Assembly: GCF_000373805.1 (NCBI RefSeq)
Contig: NZ_KB892438.1
Location: 261,887 to 325,886 of the forward strand
Source of the DNA: Corynebacterium pilosum DSM 20521 = CIP 103422
GTDB lineage: Bacteria; Actinomycetota; Actinomycetes; Mycobacteriales; Mycobacteriaceae
DNA length: 64,000 bases
Direction of reading: 5' to 3'
Shown in pieces: positions 44,197 to 53,928 of the stretch. A program made the position numbers and the translations under genes. The notes beneath the pieces are model-generated. The model was not told the DNA's origin. It made no database searches and saw nothing but the letters and a program-made list of their open reading frames with translations. Every line of letters starts with the position of its first letter. Positions within the stretch are counted from its first letter, which is position 1.

Positions 44197-45312
44197 TTAC
44201 TCCGCCGCCAGGATGTCAGTCACAATTCCATCCGCCAGAAGCCGCCCCGTCTTCGTCACACGGATCCGCTTATCGACGATCAACCGGCCCGCCTCTTCGT
44301 GCTGCTTCACCACGGGCATGGCTGCCTCCCCCACCCACTCAGCAGGGATCCCCTCCTTCAACCGCAGCCCCAACATGATCTGTTCCATGTGGTGCTCGTC
44401 CGCCGTGATGGTTTCGGAATCCTGGATGGGCAGTTGATCGTCGTTAAGCACCTGCGCGTAACGCTCCGGTCGCTTGACGTTATAGAAGCGCTGGTCGCCG
44501 ATGTAGCTGTGTGCGCCGGGGCCGGCGCCCCACCAGCGGCCGCCGCGCCAATAGATCAGGTTGTGCTGACACTCCCCGCCCGGCTTGGCCCAGTTGGACA
44601 CCTCGTACCACTCGAAGCCCTGGGCTTCTAGGGTATGCGCGATGAGCTCGTAGCGGTCGGCGAATGTGTCCTCGCTGGGGGCGGGCAGCTCGCCGCGGCG
44701 GACCTTGCGGGCCATCGCGGTGCCGTCCTCGACGATCAGGCTGTAGGCGCTGACGTGGTCCACGCCGGCGCGCAGGATGTGCTCCAGGGTCAGCTTCACG
44801 TCGTCCTCGGTCTCGGTGGGCGTGCCGTAGATCATGTCCAGGTTGACGTGTTCGAAGCCGGCGCGTTGCGCTTCCTGGGCGGCCGCCACCGCACGGCCCG
44901 GGGTGTGGGTGCGGTCAAGCACCTTGAGGATCGGCGTGCTTGCCGATTGCATCCCCAAACTCACCCGCGTAAAGCCCGCCTCGCGCAGGCCGGCGAAGTA
45001 CTTCGGGTCCGTGCTTTCTGGGTTGGACTCCGTGGTCACCTCGGCGTCTGGGGCCAGGCCGATCGTGTTGCGGATCGCGGTGAGCACGCGGCCTAAGCCC
45101 TCATGCCCTAGCAGCGATGGGGTGCCGCCGCCGATGAAGACGGTCTGGGCCGCGTGCGGGCTGTGGGCTGCGGCTAACTCAAGTTCTTTTTCCAGCGCTT
45201 CCAGGTACTGGGCGTAGCTGCTTTCCGTTTCACTGGGGGTATAGGTATTGAAATCGCAATACCCGCAACGGGTCGCGCAGAAGGGCACATGGACATAGAC
45301 GCCAAAAGACAT
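44197..45312 (-). CDS. hemW: Heme chaperone HemW (radical SAM)
   Basis: 371 residues from ATG 45312. The radical-SAM cluster motif CATRCGYCDF is at residue 11. FIGGGTPSLLG, TTESNPES and VSLGMQSAS are typical; the C-terminal HemN_C region follows. Formerly annotated as HemN-like coproporphyrinogen oxidase, the family lacks that activity and inserts heme. Upstream of hrcA, the common order in Gram-positive bacteria. Confidence 0.92.
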   Translation of the reverse strand: MSFGVYVHVPFCATRCGYCDFNTYTPSETESSYAQYLEALEKELELAAAHSPHAAQTVFIGGGTPSLLGHEGLGRVLTAIRNTIGLAPDAEVTTESNPESTDPKYFAGLREAGFTRVSLGMQSASTPILKVLDRTHTPGRAVAAAQEAQRAGFEHVNLDMIYGTPTETEDDVKLTLEHILRAGVDHVSAYSLIVEDGTAMARKVRRGELPAPSEDTFADRYELIAHTLEAQGFEWYEVSNWAKPGGECQHNLIYWRGGRWWGAGPGAHSYIGDQRFYNVKRPERYAQVLNDDQLPIQDSETITADEHHMEQIMLGLRLKEGIPAEWVGEAAMPVVKQHEEAGRLIVDKRIRVTKTGRLLADGIVTDILAAE

Positions 45313-45342
45313 GCCCACCAGTGTAGGTGAGACTGCGCCTAC

Positions 45343-46014
45343 CTAGGCCCCGCGCAGCGAACGCTTCGCAGCCACCTTCGCGACGATCGCATCGATGCGG
45401 GCGCGTTCTTCAAGGAACGCCGGCGGGTTCGAACCCCGCATGGTGCGGGTAAAGGCTGGGTGGTCGGAGGCGACTGTCTCCAACCAGCCGGTCACGGCGA
45501 GGACCACGGTGTCGTCGACACGCGCAAAAAGGTGCGGCAGCGATACAACGCCCAGTTCGCGCGCCACCATCTCGGTCTGCTCCAGCACATAGTCGACGAC
45601 CTCGCCCAAGTGCTGGACCACAAGCTCAGTGCGGGCCTCCAAGGCGGCGTGGATATCGTCGACACGCAAAAGCGCGGCACGGATGGGGAAAAGTTCCTCC
45701 AGACCGGGGGCATCCAAGCGCTCCGGCTCGGGGATCTTCTCCTCATCGGAGGCTGAGGCGGAGAGCACGCCAGCGCGCACGCCCGAGGTCAACGCCTGGC
45801 GCAGGCCCACCAGCTCGCCGACGATGCGGCGAGAATCGGCACGCGCGTCGTCGATGATTTCGTCAAACTCTGCGAGGCAGTCCGTAATCAACTCGGGGTC
45901 ATAATCGGCGATCGCCTCGGCCAAATGCTCGATATATTCGGCAACCTCGTCGCCAATGTTATAGATCTCCTGGGTCAGCTCGCGGTGACGCAATTGAGCT
46001 GCGATTTTCTGCAC
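45343..46014 (-). CDS. Helical hypothetical protein
   Basis: About 223 residues from GTG 46014, which has AAGGGGG eight bases upstream; an ATG at 46041 is possible. Almost entirely alpha-helical and acidic (DEVAEYIEHLAEAIADYDPELI, VVQHLGEVVDYVLEQTEMVARELG). No signal peptide or membrane helix. The family seems confined to corynebacteria; I cannot assign a function. Between hemW and fadD, transcribed in the same direction. Confidence 0.72.
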   Translation of the reverse strand: MQKIAAQLRHRELTQEIYNIGDEVAEYIEHLAEAIADYDPELITDCLAEFDEIIDDARADSRRIVGELVGLRQALTSGVRAGVLSASASDEEKIPEPERLDAPGLEELFPIRAALLRVDDIHAALEARTELVVQHLGEVVDYVLEQTEMVARELGVVSLPHLFARVDDTVVLAVTGWLETVASDHPAFTRTMRGSNPPAFLEERARIDAIVAKVAAKRSLRGA

Positions 46015-46124
46015 CGTGGAGACCCCCTTCAAGGCATTCAAGTAAAGGTTGAGAGTTTGACTTACGCAATGAGACTTTAGGCCACCTCAGCACGCCCGCA
46101 TGGCAGGCGCGCCGAAGCGAATTC

Positions 46125-47969
46125 CTAGCGGGCGTACAGATTCTCGATATCGTCGGCAAAGCGCTGGAAGACCACGTTGCGCTTCACCTTCAGGGTTGGG
46201 GTGAGCTCGTTTTCCTCCTCCGACAGGTCGCGGTCGAGGATCCAGAACTTCTTGATCTGCTCCGCGTGGCTGACCGTCGCGTTGGCCATGTTCACCGCGT
46301 CCTGGACCTCAGCGCGCAGGGCTGGGTCGGAGACGAAATCCTTCAGCTCGCGGCTTTCAGGGATGTTGTGGGTGGCCTTCCAGCGCGTCAACTCATCCGG
46401 GTCCAGGGTGACCAGCACGCCGACATACGGCTTGCCGTCGCCAACGACGAGCGCCTGGGAAATCAGCGGATCCTGGCGCAGGATCTCCTCCATCGGCTGC
46501 GGGGAAATATTCTTGCCACCCGCGGTGACGATCAGGTCCTTCTTCCGGCCGGTGATGGTGATGAAGCCGTTCTCGTCGATCTCGCCCAAGTCGCCGGTGT
46601 TGAACCAGCCGTCGACCAGATCCTTCTCGGTGGCTTCGGGGTTGTTGTAGTAGCCCTCGAACACACCGTCGCCCTTGATCATCACTTCGCCTTCGTCGCT
46701 GATACGCGCGGCGTAGCCGGCCAGGGGCTTGCCGACGGAGCCGATCTTGGTCTCCTTGCCAAAGTTCACGGCTGCTGCGGCGGTGGTCTCCGTGAGCCCA
46801 TAACCCTCATAGGCAGGCACGCCGATGCCGCGGAAGAAGTGGCCTAGCTCGGGGCTCATCGCGGACCCGCCTGTGATGCAGTAGTCCACTTGGCCGCCGA
46901 GTGCGTCCTTAATCTTGGAGTAGACCAGCTTGTCGGCCACCTTGCGGCGCAACTCTAGTGCGCGCGACGGACCTTCCTCGGTGTCCAGCGCGCGGGAGTA
47001 CTCGATGGCGGTGGCCTCAGCGGCGCGGAAGATGCCGCCCTTGATGGGGCCGCCGTCGACCGCCTTGTTGTAGGCCGCGTTGCGCACCTTCTCAAACACG
47101 CGCGGCACGCCCAGGACCACGTGCGGGCGGGAGCGCTGCAGCTCCATGGTCAGCGTGGAGGTGTCGGACCAGTGGGACTGGGTGGCCCCGCCGATCACCA
47201 GGGCCAACGCCACCGCGCGCGCCAACACGTGCGCCAGCGGCAGGTAGGTGACCACACGGGTGCCAGGATGCGCGATCTGGCCGATCGGGTGCGTCAGCAG
47301 CGCGCGGATCTGGTGGATCCAGTTCTTGTGCGTAAGGAAGCAGCCCTTCGGCCGGCCGGTGGTGCCGGAGGTGTACACCAAAGAAGCGAGGGACTCGTGC
47401 GTGATGCCGGCCATGCGCTCCTCCACCACGGCGTCCTCGACGTTGCGGCCCTCAAACTTCAGCATGTCTACGGCTGCCGAGTTGAATTCGAGGACGCGGC
47501 GCAGCTTGGTCGGCGAGTCCGTCAAAGGTGCGACCCCATCGTCGTTAAGCAAAACGTTCGCTAGGGAGTCGGTGTTGTCGCGCGATTCGGTCACGGCGAG
47601 GACGGCGCCGGAGTCCTCGATGATCCACTGGATCTGGGTGTCGGAGGACGAAGGGTAGATGGGCACACTGGCAGCACCGGCGGCCCAGATGGCGAAGTCC
47701 ATCAGCTGCCATTCGTAGCGGGTAGTCGATAGCATCGCGACGCGGTCGCCGGCCTCCACGCCCATCGCGATCAAGCCCTTGGCCGTTTCGATGACCTCGG
47801 TGAGGAACTCGCCGGCAGTGACGTTCACCCAGTCATAGTTGCGGGGGCGCGTAAACAGGACCAAATGGGGGTTGGAACGTGCCAGGCCCACCATCGCGGA
47901 CAGGCAGTTATCTGATTCCGCGAGCGTAAACGAGGCTTCGGTTGCGTAAATCTCACCGGAGGAAGTCAT
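46125..47969 (-). CDS. Long-chain fatty-acid-CoA ligase (FadD15 type)
   Basis: 614 residues. AMP-binding family: P-loop-like SLVYTSGTTGRPKGCFLTHKN, the adenine motif YEGYGLTETTAAAAVNF, and GWFNTGDLGEIDENGFITITGRKKDLIVTAGGKNI. Activates fatty acids to acyl-CoA for lipid turnover or, in mycolic-acid bacteria, lipid synthesis. Resembles mycobacterial FadD15. Separate transcription unit; malQ is divergent with 140 bases between. Confidence 0.92.
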   Translation of the reverse strand: MTSSGEIYATEASFTLAESDNCLSAMVGLARSNPHLVLFTRPRNYDWVNVTAGEFLTEVIETAKGLIAMGVEAGDRVAMLSTTRYEWQLMDFAIWAAGAASVPIYPSSSDTQIQWIIEDSGAVLAVTESRDNTDSLANVLLNDDGVAPLTDSPTKLRRVLEFNSAAVDMLKFEGRNVEDAVVEERMAGITHESLASLVYTSGTTGRPKGCFLTHKNWIHQIRALLTHPIGQIAHPGTRVVTYLPLAHVLARAVALALVIGGATQSHWSDTSTLTMELQRSRPHVVLGVPRVFEKVRNAAYNKAVDGGPIKGGIFRAAEATAIEYSRALDTEEGPSRALELRRKVADKLVYSKIKDALGGQVDYCITGGSAMSPELGHFFRGIGVPAYEGYGLTETTAAAAVNFGKETKIGSVGKPLAGYAARISDEGEVMIKGDGVFEGYYNNPEATEKDLVDGWFNTGDLGEIDENGFITITGRKKDLIVTAGGKNISPQPMEEILRQDPLISQALVVGDGKPYVGVLVTLDPDELTRWKATHNIPESRELKDFVSDPALRAEVQDAVNMANATVSHAEQIKKFWILDRDLSEEENELTPTLKVKRNVVFQRFADDIENLYAR

Positions 47970-48109
47970 GCTGGCCGCCTACTTTCATAGTCACATCGAT
48001 TGTTTTATAGCCCCCTAGCCTAGTTGCCCGTGCCGAGCGATTCTAGGCGCAACGCGCCCCAAAGATCTTCAACAGGCTAAGCCAACATGCGAAGACATTC
48101 TTTGGCAAG

Positions 48110-50254
48110 ATGGGGCGTGTGATTAATGTTGACCTGCTAAATTCTCTTGCCAGCACCTACGGCTTGTCGACGAGCTACACCGGCTCCGACGGCAACCAGG
48201 TGACACCACCTGCGCAGACTCTGGTGAAGTTGCTGCGCGCAATCGGCGTGTCGCTGTCCGACGACCCGACCGACGAGGAGCTCAACGACGCGCTTGAACG
48301 CCACCGCCTGCGCGAGGCTTCGCGGCCGCTGCCGACCAGCGTGGTCAGCGTCGAAGGCGTAGAAAAGCAGTTCAATATCCACGTCCACCACGGCGCCCCG
48401 GCCCACGTATGGATCGAGCTGGAGGACGGCTCCCGGCGCGAGGCCTACCAGGATGAAAATTGGACCCAGCCCGTCGAGGTTGACGGCGTGACCTGGGGCG
48501 AGGCCACCTTCCACATCCCGGGCGACCTGCCGCAGGGGTGGCACACGCTGCACCTGGAATCGGGTGACGCGCGTCATGAGACCACGTTGATTATTACGCC
48601 GGAACGCTTGTCGACGACCGACCGTTTCGTCGATAAGCCTGTATATGGGGTGATGGCGCAGCTGTACTCCGTGCGTTCCGAGCAGTCCTGGGGGATGGGT
48701 GATTTCGCCGATCTGGGCTACCTGGCGGAGATCCTGGCGAAGCGTGGCGCGGACTTTTTGCTGATCAACCCGGTGCATGCTGCCGAGCCTTTCCCGCCGG
48801 TGGAGGATTCGCCGTACTTGCCGACGACGCGCCGCTACGTCAATCCGATCTACATCCGCGTCGAGGACGTGCCGGAGTTCTCGGGCGTGGATGCCGATGT
48901 TGCGGAGCAGGTCACAGCGCTTTCCGACGAGCTGCGCGCCGCCAACAAGTCCGCCGATTTCATCGAGCGCAATCCCATCTATGAGGCGAAGCTGGCCGCG
49001 CTGCGCGAAGCGTTTTATACCGAGTTCACCGAGCCGCGCCTGGCCCAGTTCGAGGCTTTCATCGAGGAGCAGGGCCAGGGCTTGGCGGACTTCGCCGAGT
49101 GGTGCGCCCGCCGCGAGTTGGAGCAGGACGCGGAGCATCGTTATGCGCTTGACGACGAGGACCTGGCCCAGTTGCAGCGCTTCTACATGTGGCTGCAGTT
49201 CCTCGCCGATGAGCAGCTGGCGGCGGCCCAGCAGCGTGCGCTGGATGCGGGCATGGACATCGGGATCATGACCGACTTGGCTGTGGGGGTGCACCCCGGT
49301 GGTGCCGACGCAAACAACCTGGCCAAGGCGCTGGTGCCCGATGCCTCGGTGGGTGCTCCACCAGACAACTACAACCAGCGCGGCCAGGACTGGTCCCAGC
49401 CGCCATGGAACCCGGTGCGCCTGGCCGAGGCCGGCTACACCCCGTGGCGGAACCTGCTGGCCACGGTGCTGCGCAACTCCGGCGGCATCCGTGTGGACCA
49501 CGTGCTGGGGCTGTTCCGTTTGTTCTGGATGCCGCGCATGGAGTTCCCCGCCACCGGCACCTACATGAACTATGACCATGAGGCCATGCTGGGCGTTTTG
49601 GCACTAGAGGCAGAGCGCGCGGGGGCCGTCGTCGTCGGCGAAGACCTGGGCACTTTCGAGCCGTGGGTGCAGGACGTGTTGACTGACCGTGGCGTGATGG
49701 GTACGTCGGTGCTGTGGTTTGAGGGCTCCCCCACCGTGGAGGGGCCACGCCGCCAGCATGAGTACCGCACGCTTGCGCTGTCGAGCGTGGGCACCCATGA
49801 CCTGCCGCCGACCGCCGGGTACCTGGCTGGCGCGCACAATGAGCTGCGCGATGAGCTGGACCTGCTCGACGTGCCGGTGGAGGAAGTCGACGCCGAAGAC
49901 GTTGAATGGCAGGGCAAGGTGCTCGACGTGGCGCGGGAGACCGGTGTGTTTGATGGCACTGAGCTGGAAAACGTGGAGTTCTCTGAGCGCCCGCGTGATG
50001 ATCGTGGCGCGGTATCGGACCTCTTGGTGGGCCTGAATAAGTTCATTGCCGGCACGCCTTCGGCCCTGACCTGCACCAATCTGGTGGACATGGTGGGCGA
50101 TCTCCGGATCCAGAACCAGCCAGGTACTAACCGTGAGCAGTACCAGAACTGGTGCGTACCACTGACCGACGGCGACGGCGAAGCCGTGCTGCTCGAGGAC
50201 CTTGAGAAGATGGAGCTCTTCCAGCGCGTGGCGGAGGCCTCCAAGCGGCGTTAG
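48110..50254 (+). CDS. malQ: 4-alpha-glucanotransferase
   Basis: 714 residues, the length of corynebacterial MalQ. N-terminal domain of about 165 residues, then the GH77 barrel: GDFADLGYLAEILAKRGADFLLINPVHA, the nucleophile in IRVDHVLGLFRLFWMP, the acid/base Glu in AVVVGEDLGTFEPWVQ, and the third Asp in SSVGTHDLPPTAGYL. Moves maltooligosaccharyl units in maltodextrin metabolism; fits with treS and maltokinase at 59-62 kb. ATG 48110 or GTG 48119; neither has a strong ribosome-binding site. Confidence 0.94.
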   Translation: MGRVINVDLLNSLASTYGLSTSYTGSDGNQVTPPAQTLVKLLRAIGVSLSDDPTDEELNDALERHRLREASRPLPTSVVSVEGVEKQFNIHVHHGAPAHVWIELEDGSRREAYQDENWTQPVEVDGVTWGEATFHIPGDLPQGWHTLHLESGDARHETTLIITPERLSTTDRFVDKPVYGVMAQLYSVRSEQSWGMGDFADLGYLAEILAKRGADFLLINPVHAAEPFPPVEDSPYLPTTRRYVNPIYIRVEDVPEFSGVDADVAEQVTALSDELRAANKSADFIERNPIYEAKLAALREAFYTEFTEPRLAQFEAFIEEQGQGLADFAEWCARRELEQDAEHRYALDDEDLAQLQRFYMWLQFLADEQLAAAQQRALDAGMDIGIMTDLAVGVHPGGADANNLAKALVPDASVGAPPDNYNQRGQDWSQPPWNPVRLAEAGYTPWRNLLATVLRNSGGIRVDHVLGLFRLFWMPRMEFPATGTYMNYDHEAMLGVLALEAERAGAVVVGEDLGTFEPWVQDVLTDRGVMGTSVLWFEGSPTVEGPRRQHEYRTLALSSVGTHDLPPTAGYLAGAHNELRDELDLLDVPVEEVDAEDVEWQGKVLDVARETGVFDGTELENVEFSERPRDDRGAVSDLLVGLNKFIAGTPSALTCTNLVDMVGDLRIQNQPGTNREQYQNWCVPLTDGDGEAVLLEDLEKMELFQRVAEASKRR

Positions 50255-50259
50255 CTCCG

Positions 50260-50400
50260 CTAAAGCAGCCCGATCAGCCCGGCGATCACAACGAGTGCCA
50301 GCAGTAGCCACAGCGCCTGTGTTACGCGCGACTGTGGGTACTTGCGCCGGGCTTTCGGCAGCTTTTTATCCTGCTCACGCAGTTTTTCTGGGTTGGCCAT
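50260..50400 (-). CDS. 46-residue single-span membrane protein
   Basis: ATG 50400 with AAGG about nine bases upstream; stop TAG at 50262-50260. It begins MANPEKLREQDKKLPKARRK, a charged cytoplasmic part, then a hydrophobic helix (ALWLLLALVVIAGLIGLL) at the very end. Eleven bases after the 56-residue gene, same strand. Codon use and the clean tail-anchor design argue for a real gene. Function unknown. Confidence 0.6.
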   Translation of the reverse strand: MANPEKLREQDKKLPKARRKYPQSRVTQALWLLLALVVIAGLIGLL

Positions 50401-50411
50401 AGTTGCTTACC

Positions 50412-50582
50412 TTAATCCTTCTTGCGTTTGCTAGCTAACAGGTGGCCTGCCCAGCCGAGCCAATCCACCGCGCGGGTCAACACAATCGCACCCAGCACCG
50501 CTAGCGGGATGAGCACCAGCAGCAGCACGGGCACCTGCACCCAGAGGCTGGCCTGGGTCAGCCCTACGACCAGTTGGTCCAT
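50412..50582 (-). CDS. 56-residue membrane protein
   Basis: ATG 50582 touches the stop of the M3 peptidase (TAGATG), so translation is coupled. A single long hydrophobic helix (VPVLLLVLIPLAVLGAIVL) is followed by TRAVDWLGWAGHLLASKRKKD, with a basic end. It lies first in a pair of tiny genes after dcp. Function unknown. Confidence 0.62.
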   Translation of the reverse strand: MDQLVVGLTQASLWVQVPVLLLVLIPLAVLGAIVLTRAVDWLGWAGHLLASKRKKD

Positions 50583-52553
50583 CTAAACCTCTACGCCTTC
50601 CAGCCCGCGGCGCACCAGCAGCGGCCGCACGTCCTTCGCGCTGCCCCGGAACGCCTCATAGGCCTCAGCATAATCGCTGGCCGCACCGCGGGAGAGGATG
50701 GTGTCGCGGAAGAGTTGGCCGGTCTCGCGGTTGATGCCGCGTTCGGCGACCAGCTCGTAGCCGTCCGCGTCCAACGCTTCGGCCCACAGGTAGGAGTAGT
50801 AGCCCGCCGAGTAGCCGCCGGCGAAGATGTGGTTGAACCAAGTGGAGCGGTAGCGCGGCTCCAGGCCTTCCACGTCCAGCCCCACAGCGGCCAGGGCCTC
50901 CTCCTCGAATGCGGCGATGTCGGTGTCGGCGGGGATCTCGTCGGCAAGCGAATGCCACGCAAGATCGATCGCGGCAGCGGCAAGATACTCGGCGGTCGCG
51001 AAGCCCTGGCCGAACTTGCGCGAGGCGATCACGGCATCCAGCATCGCGTCGGGTAGGACTTCCCCGGTGTCCACGTGGCGGGCGTAGTTGCGCACGATCT
51101 CCGGGGCAAACGCGTAGTTTTCGTTGATCTGGCTGGGGAATTCCACCCAGTCGCGCGGGACGTTCGTGCCGGACATGCTGGGGTAACGCACATCGGACAG
51201 CAACCCGTGCAGCGCGTGCCCGAATTCGTGGAAGACGGTGGTCACTTCGTCGATGGATAGCAGCGGGTCCGACACGCTCATCACGTTGACCACCACGGGC
51301 TTCGTGCCAGCCAAGTGCGACTGGTCCACGAACGAGCTCATCCACGCCCCGCCGCGCTTGGACTCGCGCGCGCCATAGTCCGTCAGCAGCAGGCCCAGGC
51401 CCTCGCCGGATTCCTCGCGTACTTCCCACACGTCTACATCGTCGCGGTAGGCGCGCAGATCATCGCGCTTTTCGACGACCACCCCATACAATTTATTCGC
51501 CGCATAGAAGACGCCGTCGCGCAACACCTGCTCCAGTGGGAAGTACTTGCGCAGCTCAGCTTCGTCGAGGTTGAGCTCTTCTTCCGCGCGGCGGGCTTGC
51601 CAGTAGGGCCAGTCGGCACCGTCTACTTCTTCGCCGGCGAGTTCGCCCGCCAGCTTGCGCTCTGCTTCGGCGTTGGCGGCGGCCGCGGGCGCGAGGTCGG
51701 CGATGAGGTCGCGCGCGGCCTGGGCGTTGCCTGCAGTTTCCTCGGCGATCACGTAGTCGGCGTGCGTGTCATAGCCCAGCAGCTGCGCGCGTTCCTGGCG
51801 CAGCCGCACCGATTCCAGCACGATCTCCCGGTTGGTGTCCTGGCCGCGCTTGCGTGAGGCGTCGAAAAGCTTGTGCCTGCTTTCCGACGATTCCAGCTGC
51901 GACTGCGCCGATTGTGTCGTCGGCAGTTCAATGGGCAGCACGTAACCATCACCATCGGCCTCTTTGGCCGCGTCGATCCGCGCCTGCGAGAGCCCGGCTA
52001 GCTCTTCGGCGGAGTCGAAACGGACGGCGAGCTCGGTGGTATCGGCAAGCAGGTTGCGCCCAAACAGTTCGGAGAGCTCGGAAAGGCGCCGGTTGATCGT
52101 CGATAAGCGATCCTTGCCTGCCTGATCGAGGTCGGCGCCGCGGCGGGTGAAGGCGCGCAACAGCTTGTCGTGGAGGCGGCGGGACTCCTCGTCCTCAGGC
52201 ACGGTGACGGCCTGGATGCGGCGGTAGAGCTCCGCGTTCTGGTAGATCGCGTCGGAATGGGCGGACAGCTCCGGCACCCAGCGGTCGGCGACGTCGTCGA
52301 AATCCTTGCCGCCGTCGGTGCCCTGCAGGTTAAAGAACCAGGATGCGACACGGTCCAGGTCCGCGCCGGAGAGCTCCAGGGCCTCCACGGTGTTGGCCCA
52401 GGTGGGCTCTTCTTCGGCAAGGATCTGCGCGATCTCCTCGCGGTGGCGCTCCAGGGCGATGGGGAAAGCGGCGTCTGCGTCGGCCACGGTGATCGCAGCG
52501 AAGTCCGGCAGATTATACGGCAGTTCGGATTGCTGAAGAAGTGGGTTTGTCAT
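50583..52553 (-). CDS. dcp: M3-family peptidyl-dipeptidase (Dcp/oligopeptidase)
   Basis: 656 residues. Thimet-type zinc signature in TTVFHEFGHALHGLLSDVRYPSMSGTNVPRDWVEFPSQINE, with the third ligand Glu downstream. The helical N-terminal half (TWANTVEALELSG, FARRGADLDQ-like) is characteristic. Cleaves short peptides in the cytoplasm. Divergent from the carboxylesterase with only 20 bases between start codons; followed by two tiny coupled membrane-protein genes. Confidence 0.92.
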   Translation of the reverse strand: MTNPLLQQSELPYNLPDFAAITVADADAAFPIALERHREEIAQILAEEEPTWANTVEALELSGADLDRVASWFFNLQGTDGGKDFDDVADRWVPELSAHSDAIYQNAELYRRIQAVTVPEDEESRRLHDKLLRAFTRRGADLDQAGKDRLSTINRRLSELSELFGRNLLADTTELAVRFDSAEELAGLSQARIDAAKEADGDGYVLPIELPTTQSAQSQLESSESRHKLFDASRKRGQDTNREIVLESVRLRQERAQLLGYDTHADYVIAEETAGNAQAARDLIADLAPAAAANAEAERKLAGELAGEEVDGADWPYWQARRAEEELNLDEAELRKYFPLEQVLRDGVFYAANKLYGVVVEKRDDLRAYRDDVDVWEVREESGEGLGLLLTDYGARESKRGGAWMSSFVDQSHLAGTKPVVVNVMSVSDPLLSIDEVTTVFHEFGHALHGLLSDVRYPSMSGTNVPRDWVEFPSQINENYAFAPEIVRNYARHVDTGEVLPDAMLDAVIASRKFGQGFATAEYLAAAAIDLAWHSLADEIPADTDIAAFEEEALAAVGLDVEGLEPRYRSTWFNHIFAGGYSAGYYSYLWAEALDADGYELVAERGINRETGQLFRDTILSRGAASDYAEAYEAFRGSAKDVRPLLVRRGLEGVEV

Positions 52554-52573
52554 AATGGCTAGACTACAGCGGT

Positions 52574-53869
52574 ATGCGCAACGCTGAAGTGACCTGCCCC
52601 GCCGGCACCATCATCGGCCGTTCCGACGGCACCGTGGACATCTTCCACTCCGTGCCCTACTCACATATCCCCAGCGACTTCGCCGATGCCCGCCCCGCCG
52701 AACGCGGCCTACTGATCGACGCCACCACCCCGCAACCCGACAAGGTCGCGCTCACCATCACCCGGCCCGCCAGCGCGCGCGATCTCGACGACCTCCCCGT
52801 CATCGTCTACATCCACGGCGGCCGCTTCGAAAACGGCACCCACGAAGACCCCCGCGCCACCGGCTACGCCAACGCCATCCAGGGCGTGATCCAGGTCCAG
52901 ATCGGCTACCGCGTCCGCTTCGAAGGCTTCGCCCGCTTCCACGACGACGAACCCAACCACTACCGCGGCATCGACGATTGCGCTCTCGCCCTCGAATGGA
53001 TCCAGCACAACATCGAATCCTTCGGCGGCGACCCCACCAACGTCACCCTCGTCGGCCAGTCCGCTGGTGCCACCGCCGCCCTCTGGCTGACCCGGCGCGA
53101 CCACTACCGCGGCGCATTCCGGCGCGTGGTGGCCATGAGCCCCAGTTTCCCCCGCGCCTCGTATGAGCAGCGGCGCACCGGCGTGCAGACCGCCTTCTTC
53201 GGCATGGTGGCCACCCGCGCCAACATGGAGAAGGCATCACGGGCTCGTCGAAAAGCGGCCTATAACCGCTTCCGCACCCGCCACATCCTGGACATCGCGC
53301 TAGGCCCAGCGCCGCTCACACCCCGCGATATGGCGGAGGTGGACGTGGTGGTGTCGTCGACACGCGACGAATTCTATCCCCAGCCCTTCGCCGCCCAGGC
53401 CGACAAGCTGGGCCAAGGTGCCGCGATGGTCCGCATGCTCGGGCCCGCCATGGGACTCAAGCGCGACACGACGAGCTACTGGCTGGAGCACGCCCGCGCG
53501 ATCGACCCGCGCCACCTCGCCGGGCGCTTCGTCACCGACGCCTCCGTGCGCCGCTGGGTCGACCATGTTGCCGAACACGCGCCGGGGCGTACTTGGCAAG
53601 CCGAGTTGCTTGCCGACGATCGCTCGCCCGCGTACCACTCGCGCGATATCCGCCCCCTGTTCGGTAACAATCCGTATGTTGCGGGCGATGGACTTAATGC
53701 CTGGTTGGTTAACTACGCCCGAACGGGGGAGCCTGGCTGGCCCGAATACAACGCGGCGGATGCCAAAAATGTGCTCCAAGTGGACTTATCAGGTACAAAT
53801 GACACGTTAAGTAAAAACCCGTTAGGGTATATTCGGCACTCTTTCACAGAGCTTCCTACGGAATCTTAA
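52574..53869 (+). CDS. Carboxylesterase, type B
   Basis: 431 residues. Alpha/beta hydrolase: oxyanion-hole VIVYIHGGRFENGTHE, the nucleophile elbow TLVGQSAGATAALW, GIDDCALALEWIQHNIESFGGDPTNV immediately before it, and a late acidic/His pair (DVVVSSTRDEFYPQPF; SPAYHSRDIRPLF). No signal peptide. Substrate unknown. The start lacks a clear ribosome-binding site, so it may be leaderless. Confidence 0.87.
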   Translation: MRNAEVTCPAGTIIGRSDGTVDIFHSVPYSHIPSDFADARPAERGLLIDATTPQPDKVALTITRPASARDLDDLPVIVYIHGGRFENGTHEDPRATGYANAIQGVIQVQIGYRVRFEGFARFHDDEPNHYRGIDDCALALEWIQHNIESFGGDPTNVTLVGQSAGATAALWLTRRDHYRGAFRRVVAMSPSFPRASYEQRRTGVQTAFFGMVATRANMEKASRARRKAAYNRFRTRHILDIALGPAPLTPRDMAEVDVVVSSTRDEFYPQPFAAQADKLGQGAAMVRMLGPAMGLKRDTTSYWLEHARAIDPRHLAGRFVTDASVRRWVDHVAEHAPGRTWQAELLADDRSPAYHSRDIRPLFGNNPYVAGDGLNAWLVNYARTGEPGWPEYNAADAKNVLQVDLSGTNDTLSKNPLGYIRHSFTELPTES

Positions 53870-53928
53870 AAAAGAGGGCCGGAGGGGCCCTGACCTGCGG
53901 GAAGCGCGAAGAACCTAAGGAGTTTTGC

